Shown: in pieces, positions 25,341-33,063 of the stretch | Layout: each line of letters starts with the position of its first letter | Position numbering within the stretch: position 1 is the stretch's first letter | From: Dactylosporangium aurantiacum | GTDB lineage: Bacteria; Actinomycetota; Actinomycetes; Mycobacteriales; Micromonosporaceae | Reading direction: 5' to 3' | Assembly: GCF_000716715.1 (NCBI RefSeq) | Contig: NZ_JNYJ01000060.1 | Span: 1-64,000, forward strand | Length of the DNA stretch: 64,000 nucleotides | The notes under the pieces: generated by a model | Told to the model about the DNA's origin: nothing | Seen by the model: the letters and a program-made list of their open reading frames with translations, nothing else | Databases searched by the model: none | Made by a program: the position numbers and the translations under genes

Positions 25341-26192
25341 CTACCCGCCGAGGGCGGCCCAGGTGTCGTACTGGTGCACCGCGATTCCCTCGAAGGCCGC
25401 GTAGCGCTGGGCGGCGGTGTCGACCTCGCGCAGCGTCTCGCGCATCGCGCTGCCGGTGCCGCCGTGGAAGGTGCAGTACGCGCAGTCGCCGAGCGGCTGC
25501 GTCTCCGCGCCCAGCCGGACCGGTTTGGCCGCCTTGCCGGCCCGGCGCAGCAGGTCGTCGGCGACGCCGAGCATCGAGTTGCCGCCGGTGGCGGTGTTGC
25601 GGTAGCTCATCACCGTGACCCCGTCGACCCGGTCGAGCACGGCGTCGGCCAGGTTCTGCCCGCCGACCCGCACCGTGGACAGCCAGAACGGCACGTCCAG
25701 CTCGACCGGCGGGCCGACCCGCGCCAGCTCGTCGAGCAGTCCCAGCAGCCGCGGCACCAGCACCGCCTGCCGCTCCTGCCAGCCGGGCAGCAGGTACGGC
25801 TCGACGTCGACGTGCAGCCCCCGGAACAGGCCGGTCGCCGCCGCGGCGCGGGCCCAGGCGAGCGCGGTCGCGTGGTCCGTGGTCCAGGCCGGCTCGCCGC
25901 CGAGCGCGTCGAGGGTGATCCCGGCGTCGTCGCACAGCGCCCGCAGCCGGGTCAGCGGCGCCACGTCGGCGCGCGGGTCGTAGTACGCGAAGATCGTCGT
26001 CACCGAGTGCCGGGCCGCCCAGCCGGCGACCGCGTCGGGCGGTGCCGGGTCCCACAGCCACATGGCGCGGGTGCCGGGCGGCGCCACCGACGTCTCCGGC
26101 GCGAGCGGCGGCAGGCGCCGGTGGACGGCGGCGACCAGCAGGCCGAGGGTCAGCACGGCACACAGGACGGCGTGCGCCGCGGTCCTCCACAC
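25341..26192 (-). CDS. Putative membrane-anchored TIM-barrel glycoside-hydrolase-like protein
   Basis: A protein of about 283 aa: an N-terminal signal anchor (AAHAVLCAVLTLGLLVAAV), then an alpha/beta barrel. Strand ends carry MWLWDP, TIFAYYDP, LHVDVEPY, LDVPFWLS, VTVMSYRNT and IAVHQYDTW, an arrangement like GH18-related or uncharacterised barrel hydrolases, with the Asp/Glu of HVDVEP a candidate catalytic pair. The start is uncertain: GTG 26192 gives a short cytoplasmic tail; TTG 26225 adds 11 residues. The adenosylcobalamin riboswitch of the cobalamin operon lies in the divergent spacer. Confidence 0.7.
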   Translation of the reverse strand: MWRTAAHAVLCAVLTLGLLVAAVHRRLPPLAPETSVAPPGTRAMWLWDPAPPDAVAGWAARHSVTTIFAYYDPRADVAPLTRLRALCDDAGITLDALGGEPAWTTDHATALAWARAAAATGLFRGLHVDVEPYLLPGWQERQAVLVPRLLGLLDELARVGPPVELDVPFWLSTVRVGGQNLADAVLDRVDGVTVMSYRNTATGGNSMLGVADDLLRRAGKAAKPVRLGAETQPLGDCAYCTFHGGTGSAMRETLREVDTAAQRYAAFEGIAVHQYDTWAALGG

Positions 26193-26276
26193 GTCCCCTG
26201 TTCGGCGCCGCGGGCCGCCGGCCAAGGATTTGGGTCACGTTGACGTCACCGGGAGCCCTGGGACAGGATGAACCCC

Positions 26277-26423
26277 GAGCGGCCACAGGGAGGAACCCAG
26301 TGCGATTCTGGGACGGTCCCGCCACTGTGACCGGGGAGTCGTCCTCCAGCGCACGGGCCACGGCCACAGGTCGGAAGGTCGGGGGACGGCGGCGATCCGG
26401 GAGTCAGGAGACTCCGGCCGCTC
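26277..26423 (+). ncRNA. Adenosylcobalamin riboswitch upstream of the chelatase-cobOB operon
   Basis: A cobalamin aptamer: the B12 box GCCACTGTG is at 26321-26329, a conserved GAGTCAGGAGACTC segment near the 3' end at 26401-26414, and closing helix P1 pairs GAGCGGCC (26277-26284) with GGCCGCTC (26416-26423). The first gene starts 48 bases downstream. High adenosylcobalamin is expected to reduce expression of the operon. Confidence 0.93.
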
Positions 26424-26437
26424 GTGCTCCATGACCC

Positions 26438-26463
26438 AGCGGGCGCGGACCCGCTCGAGGAGG
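26438..26463 (+). promoter_or_regulatory. Riboswitch expression platform: hairpin next to ribosome-binding site
   Basis: AGCGGG (26438-26443) and CCCGCT (26450-26455) form a small hairpin directly before the Shine-Dalgarno GAGGAGG (26457-26463), which serves the GTG at 26472 with 8-base spacing. Without a U-tract this suits control of translation initiation. Confidence 0.5.
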
Positions 26464-26471
26464 ATTTGCCC

Positions 26472-28568
26472 GTGACGTCGCCGTACCCGTTCTCGGCCGT
26501 GGTCGGCCTGCCCGACCTGCGCCTCGCGCTGCTGCTCACCGCCGTGTCACCGGCGATCGGCGGGGTGCTCGTCCGGGGTGAGAAGGGCACCGCCAAGTCG
26601 ACCGTCGTGCGGGGCCTCGCCGCGCTGCTGCCGGAGGTCGACGTCGTCGCCGGCTGCCGCTTCGCCTGCGACCCCGCCGCCCCCGACCCGTCCTGCCCCG
26701 ACGGCCCGCACGCCGTGGACGCGTCCCTGACCGGCGCCGTGCGCCGCCGCTCCGCCCTGGTCGAGCTGCCCGTCGGGGCCACCGAGGACCGGGTCGTCGG
26801 CACCCTCGACCTGCAGCGGGCCCTCGGCGACGGGGTCAAGGCCTACGAGCCCGGCCTGCTCGCCGCCGCGCACCGCGGCGTGCTCTACGTCGACGAGGTC
26901 AACCTCCTGCCCGACCACCTCGTCGACCTGCTCCTCGACGCCGCCGCAATGGGCCGCGCCCACGTCGAGCGCGACGGCGTCTCCGTCCAGCACGCCGCCC
27001 GGTTCCTCCTCGTGGGCACCATGAACCCGGAGGAGGGCGAGCCGCGCCCGCAGCTCGTCGACCGGTTCGGCCTGGTCGTCGGGGTGGCGTCGCCGACCAC
27101 CGCCGCGCCCCGGGCCGAGGTGGTGCGGCGCCGGCTGGCGTACGAACACGACCCGGCGGCCTTCGCGGCCCGCTTCGTCGAGGAGGACGCCGCCCTCGCC
27201 GCCCGCATCGCCGCCGCCCGCCGCGCGCTGCCGGGGGTGTCCCTGCCGGACCACCAGCTCGACCGGATCGCGCGGATCTGCCTGGCGTACCGGGTCGACG
27301 GGCTGCGCGCCGACATCGTGGTGGCCCGCACCGCGGTCGCCCTCGCGGCGTGGCACGGCCGGACCGTGGTGACGAAGGACGACCTGCGCGACGCGGCCCG
27401 GCTCGCCCTGCCGCACCGGCGCCGCCGCGACCCGCTCGACCCGCCCGGCGCCGACCAGGAACGCCTGGAGGAGATCCTGGAGCAGGAGCTCGGCGGGCCC
27501 GACGACGACCCGGACGGCGGCGACGGCGGCGACGAGCGCCCCGACGGCGACCCTGACACCGGCGGCCCTTCCCCGGCCGGCACCCCGCCGGAGGGCGACG
27601 GCACCGACGGTGGCTTCGATGGCGGTCCGTCCGGCCCCGGCGGCCGTGGCGGCGCGGGCGGCGCCCCGCAACAGCCCGCCGGCGGGGCCCGCGACCAGCG
27701 CGCCGAGGGCGCCGGCGACCAGCGCGCCGAGGGCACCGAGCCGCCGGCCGTCGAGCCGGCGCCGTCCGGCGGCCCCGCCACCGCTCCGGCGGGCGAGCTG
27801 GCGTTCGCGCAGGCACCGTACAAGACCAGGCTCCTGAAGATCGGCGGCCGGGCCAACCGGCAGCACGGCGCCCACGCCGGCCGGCGCTCCCCGGCGCACG
27901 GGCGGCACGGGCGGGTCGTGCGGTCCCGGCAGCCGAGCGGCGGCAAGCTCGTCACCCTGCACCTGCCCGACAGCGTGCGGGCCGCGGCGCTGCGCGGCGC
28001 CTCCCGGGTGCACGCCCGGGACCTGCGCGAGGCGGTCAAGGTCGGCCGCGAGGCCAACCTGGTGCTGTTCGTCGTCGACGCCTCCGGGTCCATGGCCGCC
28101 CGCCAGCGCATGACCGTGGTGAAGACCGCGGTGCTGTCGCTGCTGCGCGACGCGTACCAGCGCAGGGACAAGGTCGGCATGATCACCTTCCGGGGCGCGG
28201 CGGCCACGACGGTCCTCGAGCCGACCGCCAGCCACGAGGTCGGCGTCCTGCGCCTGGCCGAGCTGCGCACCGGCGGCCGCACCCCGCTCGCGGCGGGCCT
28301 GCTGCAGGCCGCCCGCACGCTGCACGGCGAGCGGCGCCGCGACGCCCGCCGCCGGCCGCTGCTGGTCGTCGTCACCGACGGGCGGGCCACCAGCGGTCCC
28401 GACCCGATGACCGTCACCCCCGCGCTCGCCGGCGTCCCCGCCGTCGTCGTGGACTGCGAGTCCGGCCCGGTGCGGCTCGGCCTCGCCCGGCGCCTCGCCC
28501 GCGCCCTGTCCGCCGACTGCGTCCCGCTGTCGGCGCTGTCCACCGCCGCCGCCCACCCGGGGAGCTGA
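26472..28568 (+). CDS. ChlI/ChlD-type chelatase subunit, probable cobaltochelatase partner of CobN
   Basis: A 698-aa fusion of an AAA+ ATPase and a VWA domain, like BchI plus BchD. Walker A is RGEKGTAKSTVVRG (about residues 35-48), Walker B VLYVDEVNLLPD. A long acidic, Gly/Pro-rich linker covers about 345-445, and the VWA domain carries the MIDAS motif DASGSMAAR. In actinobacteria such proteins are thought to power cobalt insertion by CobN, replacing CobS/CobT; CobN is encoded at 54.8-58.4 kb. Position behind a cobalamin riboswitch and ahead of cobO supports cobalt rather than magnesium. Confidence 0.88.
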   Translation: MTSPYPFSAVVGLPDLRLALLLTAVSPAIGGVLVRGEKGTAKSTVVRGLAALLPEVDVVAGCRFACDPAAPDPSCPDGPHAVDASLTGAVRRRSALVELPVGATEDRVVGTLDLQRALGDGVKAYEPGLLAAAHRGVLYVDEVNLLPDHLVDLLLDAAAMGRAHVERDGVSVQHAARFLLVGTMNPEEGEPRPQLVDRFGLVVGVASPTTAAPRAEVVRRRLAYEHDPAAFAARFVEEDAALAARIAAARRALPGVSLPDHQLDRIARICLAYRVDGLRADIVVARTAVALAAWHGRTVVTKDDLRDAARLALPHRRRRDPLDPPGADQERLEEILEQELGGPDDDPDGGDGGDERPDGDPDTGGPSPAGTPPEGDGTDGGFDGGPSGPGGRGGAGGAPQQPAGGARDQRAEGAGDQRAEGTEPPAVEPAPSGGPATAPAGELAFAQAPYKTRLLKIGGRANRQHGAHAGRRSPAHGRHGRVVRSRQPSGGKLVTLHLPDSVRAAALRGASRVHARDLREAVKVGREANLVLFVVDASGSMAARQRMTVVKTAVLSLLRDAYQRRDKVGMITFRGAAATTVLEPTASHEVGVLRLAELRTGGRTPLAAGLLQAARTLHGERRRDARRRPLLVVVTDGRATSGPDPMTVTPALAGVPAVVVDCESGPVRLGLARRLARALSADCVPLSALSTAAAHPGS

Positions 28569-28570
28569 AC

Positions 28571-29173
28571 ATGCCGCAGGGCAAGGTCGAACAGGTGCCC
28601 GACGACGGGCTCACCACCCGCCAGCGCCGCCGGCAGCACGTCCTGGCCGTCCACACCGGGCAGGGCAAGGGCAAGTCCACCGCCGCGTTCGGCATGGCGC
28701 TGCGCGCGTGGAGCGCGGGCTGGTCGATCGCCGTGTTCCAGTTCGTGAAGAGCCCCAAGTGGCGGGTCGGGGAGGAGACCGCCCTCAAGGCGCTCGGCGA
28801 GACCGGCAAGGGCGGCGACGTCGTCTGGCACAAGATGGGCGAGGGCTGGTCCTGGATCCAGCGGCCCGGCACCGAGCGCGACCACGCCGCCGAGGCCGCC
28901 GAGGGCTGGCAGCAGATCAAGCGGGACCTGGCCGCCGAGGCGTACCGGTTCTACGTGCTCGACGAGTTCACCTACCCGATGAAGTGGGGCTGGGTCGACG
29001 TCGCCGACGTGGTCGCCACGCTGCGGGACCGCCCCGGCAACCAGCACGTCGTCATCACCGGCCGGGACGCGCACCCGGACCTGGTCGACCTCGCCGACCT
29101 CGTCACCGACATGACGAAGGTCAAGCACCCGATGGACGCCGGGCGCAAGGGCCAGCAGGGCATCGAGTGGTAG
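28571..29173 (+). CDS. cobO: Cob(I)yrinic acid a,c-diamide adenosyltransferase
   Basis: A 200-aa ATP:corrinoid adenosyltransferase (CobO/BtuR family). The P-loop is HTGQGKGKSTAAFGMALRAW (about residues 34-53); RFYVLDEFTYPMKWGW and a C-terminal MTKVKHPMDAG also match. It adds the upper adenosyl ligand to reduced cobyrinate a,c-diamide in the cytoplasm. It begins 2 bases after the chelatase stop, and its own stop overlaps the GTG of cobB, so expression follows the riboswitch. Confidence 0.95.
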   Translation: MPQGKVEQVPDDGLTTRQRRRQHVLAVHTGQGKGKSTAAFGMALRAWSAGWSIAVFQFVKSPKWRVGEETALKALGETGKGGDVVWHKMGEGWSWIQRPGTERDHAAEAAEGWQQIKRDLAAEAYRFYVLDEFTYPMKWGWVDVADVVATLRDRPGNQHVVITGRDAHPDLVDLADLVTDMTKVKHPMDAGRKGQQGIEW

Positions 29174-30507
29174 CCAGGATCGTCGTCGCGGCACCCGCCT
29201 CCGGCCACGGCAAGACGACCGTGGCGACGGGCCTGCTCGCCGCGTTCGCCGCGCGGGGGCTGCGGGTGGCGCCGTTCAAGGTCGGCCCCGACTACATCGA
29301 CCCCGGCTACCACGCGCTCGCCGCCGGCCGGCCCGGCCGCAACCTCGACCCGGTCCTCGTCGGCGAGGAGCGGATCGGCCCGCTGTTCGCGCACGGCGCC
29401 GCCGGCTGCGACGTCGCCGTCGTCGAGGGCGTCATGGGCCTGTTCGACGGCCGTACCGGCGCCGGGGAGCTCGGCTCGACCGCGCACGTGGCGAAGCTGC
29501 TCGACGCCCCGGTCGTCCTGGTCGTCGACGCGACCGCGCAGGCCCGCTCGATCGCCGCGGTCGTGCACGGCTTCCGCTCGTTCGGCTCCGGCGTGCGCAT
29601 CGCCGGGGTCGTGCTCAACCGGGTCGGCTCCGACCGGCACGAGCGGATCCTCCGCGACGCGTGCGCCGAGGTCGGCACCCCCGTGCTCGGCGTGCTGCGC
29701 CGCCACGACGCGGTCGCCGCGCCGTCGCGGCACCTCGGGCTCGTCCCCGTCGTGGAGCGGCAGGCCGAGGCCGTCGCGTCGGTGCGCGCCCTCGCCGCCG
29801 TCGTGGCCGCCGGCGTCGACCTCGACGCGGTCCTCGCCACCGCCCGCACCGCGCCGCCGCTCACCGCCACGCCGTGGACGCCGCTGACCGCCGAGCCCGT
29901 CGCCGGCCGGCCGGTCGTCGCGGTCGCCGGCGGGCCCGCGTTCTCCTTCGGCTACGCCGAGACCGTCGAGCTGCTCGCCGCCGCCGGCGCCGAGGTGGCC
30001 ACCGTCGACCCGCTGCGCGACGAGGCGCTGCCGGCCGGCACGCGCGGGCTCGTCGTCGGCGGCGGCTTCCCCGAGGTGTACGCCGAGCAGCTGTCCGCCA
30101 ACACGCCGCTGCGGGCGTCGGTCGCCGCGCTCGCCGCCGCCGGCGGGCCGGTCGCCGCCGAGTGCGCCGGGCTGCTGTGGCTGGCCAGGTCCCTGGACGG
30201 CCGGCCGATGTGCGGCGTGCTGCCCGTCGACGCCGCCATGACCCCGAAGCTGACCCTCGGCTACCGCGACGCGGTCGCCGTCGGCGCCAGCGTCCTGGCC
30301 CCGGCCGGCACCAGGGTCAGCGGCCACGAGTTCCACCGCACCGCCGTCACCCCACCGGCCGGCGCCACCGCGGCGTGGGCGTGGCGGGGCGAGACCGGCA
30401 CCGTGCGGGAGGGGTTCACCGCCGGGTCGGTGCACGCGTCGTACCTGCACCTGCACTGGGCCGGCGCGCCGCAGCTGGCGCACCGGCTGGTCGCCGCATG
30501 CGGCTAG
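29167..30507 (+). CDS. cobB: Cobyrinate (hydrogenobyrinate) a,c-diamide synthase
   Basis: A 446-aa glutamine amidotransferase-type ligase amidating the a and c side chains. The N-terminal ATPase domain has the P-loop APASGHGKTTVATGLLAAFA and VGPDYIDPGYH; the C-terminal class I GATase-like domain has its cysteine in AAECAGLLWLARS and the histidine region SGHEFHRT. The frame is open far upstream, but GTG 29167, overlapping the cobO stop, gives the family N-terminus. It overlaps the next gene by 10 bases. Confidence 0.95.
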   Translation: MVARIVVAAPASGHGKTTVATGLLAAFAARGLRVAPFKVGPDYIDPGYHALAAGRPGRNLDPVLVGEERIGPLFAHGAAGCDVAVVEGVMGLFDGRTGAGELGSTAHVAKLLDAPVVLVVDATAQARSIAAVVHGFRSFGSGVRIAGVVLNRVGSDRHERILRDACAEVGTPVLGVLRRHDAVAAPSRHLGLVPVVERQAEAVASVRALAAVVAAGVDLDAVLATARTAPPLTATPWTPLTAEPVAGRPVVAVAGGPAFSFGYAETVELLAAAGAEVATVDPLRDEALPAGTRGLVVGGGFPEVYAEQLSANTPLRASVAALAAAGGPVAAECAGLLWLARSLDGRPMCGVLPVDAAMTPKLTLGYRDAVAVGASVLAPAGTRVSGHEFHRTAVTPPAGATAAWAWRGETGTVREGFTAGSVHASYLHLHWAGAPQLAHRLVAACG

Positions 30508-32027
30508 TGCTCGGGTTCGGCGCCCGCTCCACCGCCACCGCCGACGACGTCGAGGCGCTCCTGCCGCCGCTGGACGGCACCGTCGTCGCACTGTCCACCG
30601 TGGACGCCCGGGCGGACCTGGCCCGCGAGGTCGCGGCCCGGCACGGCTGGCGGGTCGTCACCCACCCGGCCGGGGACCTCGCCGGGGTCGCGGTGCCGAA
30701 CCCGTCGGCGGTCGTCGCCGCGCACACCGGCACCCCGAGCGTCGCCGAGGCCGCGGCCCTGCTCACCGCCGCGGCGTCCGGCGGCCCCGCGGTCCTCGTC
30801 ACGGGCAAACAGGTGTCCGAGGTCGCCACGGTGGCCGTCGCCGCCCTCGCCCCCACGGTGACCGTCGTCGGCATCGGCGCCGACGGTGCCGCCTCGCTGT
30901 CCCCGGCCGGGCACGCCGCGCTCGCCGCCGGCACCGTCGTGTTCGGCGGCCCCCGGCAGCTCGACCTCGTCGACGCCGTCACCACCGCGGAGCGGGTGCC
31001 GTGGCCGTCGCCGCTGGTGCCGTCGCTGCCCCGCCTGCTCGCCGAGCACCACGCCGCGCGGGTCGTGGTCCTGGCCAGCGGGGATCCGATGTACCACGGC
31101 ATCGGCGGCACCCTGGTGCGGCTGCTCGGCGCCGGGCACGTCCACGTCGTGCCGCACCCGTCCTCGGTGTCCCTGGCGTGCGCGCGGCTCGGCTGGCCCC
31201 TCGACGACGTCGAGGTCGTCAGCGCCGTCGGCCGGTCCGTCGACGCGCTGCGCCGCGTCCTGCACGACGGCCGGCGGGTCCTGGTGCTCAGCGCCGGCGC
31301 CGGCACCCCGCCGCAGGTCGCGCAGATCCTGCGGGAGACCGGGTTCGACGCCAGCGACGTCACCGTGCTGGAGTCCCTCGGCGGCCCCGACGAGCGGGTC
31401 CACCACGACGTCACCGCCGCCGGGCCGCTCAACGTGGTCGCCGTCGCCTGCCGGGGCACCGGCGGGCTGCCGGTCGTGCCGGGGCTCGCCGACGGGTCGT
31501 ACACCTCCGACGGCCAGCTCACCAAGCGCGAGATCCGCGCCGTCACCCTCGCCGCCCTCGGCCCGCGCCCCGGCGAGCTGCTGTGGGACGTCGGGGCCGG
31601 CTCCGGCAGCGTCGCCGTGGAGTGGCTGCGCGCGCACCGCTCGTGCCGCGCCGTCGCCGTCGAACGCGACCCCGTCCGCGCCGACCGGGTCACCGCGAAC
31701 GCCCGCGCCCTCGGCGTGCCGCACCTGTCCACCGTGGTCGGTGCCGCCCCCGGCGCCCTGGACGGCCTGGCGCCCCCCGACGCGATCTTCATCGGCGGCG
31801 GCTTCACCGCGGCGGGGGTGTTCGAGCGCTGCTGGTCGGCGCTGCGCCCCGGCGGCCGGCTCGTCGTCAACGCCGTCACCGTCGAGTCGGAGCGGCTCGT
31901 CGCCGACCTCCACGCGGCGCACGGCGGCACCTTGACCCGGCTCGCGGTCCAGCGCGCCGCGCCCGTCGGCGGGTTCCTCGCCTGGCGGCCGATGATGCCG
32001 GTGACGCAATGGGTGGTGTGGAGATGA
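30498..32027 (+). CDS. cobL: CobE/CbiG-C fused to precorrin-6Y C5,15-methyltransferase (CbiE-CbiT)
   Basis: A 509-aa three-domain protein. Residues 1 to about 118 are a CobE/CbiG C-terminal domain (MRLVLGFGARSTATADDVEA, PSVAEAAAL). CbiE follows at about 120-325 (VVGIGADGAASLSPAG, LASGDPMYHGIGGTLVRLLG). CbiT follows at about 330-509 (YTSDGQLTKREIRAVTLAAL, LLWDVGAGSGSVAVEW). CobL methylates C5 and C15 and decarboxylates ring C's side chain; CobE-type domains are small accessory proteins of corrin synthesis. The ATG overlaps cobB by 10 bases and the stop overlaps cobM (ATGA). The extra N-terminal domain is less usual. Confidence 0.92.
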   Translation: MRLVLGFGARSTATADDVEALLPPLDGTVVALSTVDARADLAREVAARHGWRVVTHPAGDLAGVAVPNPSAVVAAHTGTPSVAEAAALLTAAASGGPAVLVTGKQVSEVATVAVAALAPTVTVVGIGADGAASLSPAGHAALAAGTVVFGGPRQLDLVDAVTTAERVPWPSPLVPSLPRLLAEHHAARVVVLASGDPMYHGIGGTLVRLLGAGHVHVVPHPSSVSLACARLGWPLDDVEVVSAVGRSVDALRRVLHDGRRVLVLSAGAGTPPQVAQILRETGFDASDVTVLESLGGPDERVHHDVTAAGPLNVVAVACRGTGGLPVVPGLADGSYTSDGQLTKREIRAVTLAALGPRPGELLWDVGAGSGSVAVEWLRAHRSCRAVAVERDPVRADRVTANARALGVPHLSTVVGAAPGALDGLAPPDAIFIGGGFTAAGVFERCWSALRPGGRLVVNAVTVESERLVADLHAAHGGTLTRLAVQRAAPVGGFLAWRPMMPVTQWVVWR

Positions 32028-32767
32028 CGGTGTACTTCATCGGTGCCGGACCGGGCGCCGCCGACCTCATCACGGTCCGCGGCCGTGACGTGCTCGCCCG
32101 TACGCCGGTCTGCCTGTACGCGGGCAGCCTCGTGCCGGTCGAGCTGCTCGGCGTGTGCCCGCCCGGCGCCCGCCTGGTCGACACCGCGAACCTGGACCTC
32201 GACCAGATCCTCGCCGAGCTGACCGCCGCGCACGCCGCCGGCCTCGACGTGGCCCGCCTGCACTCCGGCGACCCGTCCGTGTTCAGCGCCATGGCCGAGC
32301 AGCTGCGCCGCCTCGACGCGGCCGGGGTCCCGTACGAGATCGTCCCCGGGGTGCCCGCCTTCGCCGCCGCGGCCGCCTCCCTGGGCCGCGAGCTGACCGT
32401 GCCCGGGGTCGCGCAGACCCTCATCCTCACCCGCACCGCCGCCCGCGCCACCCCGATGCCGCCCGGCGAGGAGCTGTCCACCCTCGCCGCCAGCCGCGCC
32501 ACGCTCGTGCTGCACCTGGCCGTGCAGCGCATCGCCGTCCTCGTCGAGGAGCTCATCCCCTGGTACGGCGACGACTGCCCGGCCGCGGTCGTGGCCCGCG
32601 CCAGCCGCCCCGACGAGGTCATCCTGCGCGGCACCCTGGCCGACATCGCCGAGCAGGTCAGGGCGGCGGGGATCGTGCGGACCGCGGTCATCGTGGTCGG
32701 CCGCGTCCTCACCGCCGAGGAGTTCCCCGACAGCCACCTGTACTCCACCACCAGGCCGCGCTCGTAG
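32024..32767 (+). CDS. cobM: Precorrin-4 C11-methyltransferase
   Basis: A 247-aa tetrapyrrole methylase (CobM/CbiF). Typical stretches are VYFIGAGPGAADLITVRG at the N-terminus, LYAGSLVP, ARLHSGDPSVFSAMAEQL and PYEIVPGVPAFAAAAASLGR. It methylates C11 of precorrin-4 using SAM. It overlaps the fused cobL gene and is the last gene of the riboswitch-controlled operon; nearly 300 non-coding bases follow. Confidence 0.95.
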   Translation: MTVYFIGAGPGAADLITVRGRDVLARTPVCLYAGSLVPVELLGVCPPGARLVDTANLDLDQILAELTAAHAAGLDVARLHSGDPSVFSAMAEQLRRLDAAGVPYEIVPGVPAFAAAAASLGRELTVPGVAQTLILTRTAARATPMPPGEELSTLAASRATLVLHLAVQRIAVLVEELIPWYGDDCPAAVVARASRPDEVILRGTLADIAEQVRAAGIVRTAVIVVGRVLTAEEFPDSHLYSTTRPRS

Positions 32768-33063
32768 CCCCACCGCCGCGAACCACCGCGCGCCGGACCT
32801 GTCCGGTCTCCACATCGGTCAGGACCCGTGTCGCGAAGCGCGCACCGCCAGCCGCGCTGTGGTGCCCGGCGGTGCGGCGGCCTCGGTGGCTTCCTCTCCT
32901 GGCTGACGATCGCCACCGCGTGCCGCGATGTCCACCATTCGGCCGAGGTCGCAGACGACGGCGGCTTCGGCACGATGCGGGTTCGTCCGGCGATCCCGCC
33001 GGCTCAGGACGCCCAGCGCGGAGGACGGCCCGGCCAGGCGAGGGCGGCCGGCGGCCGGGGTGT
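32768..33063. other. Non-coding interval after cobM
   Basis: About 296 bases between the convergent cobM and the hypothetical gene. Only a small CCGGAC-CT-GTCCGG palindrome at 32793-32806 stands out and could be a weak terminator. No gene was found. Confidence 0.5.

Noticed and set aside
27480..27830. Low-complexity stretch in the chelatase gene considered as a frame error
   Set aside because: Acidic, Gly/Pro-rich linkers between AAA+ and VWA domains are normal in this family and the frame stays open.
29661..30497. Extension of the cobL frame upstream of 30498
   Set aside because: The upstream part is arginine-rich shadow of cobB; the CobE-like domain begins cleanly at the ATG at 30498.
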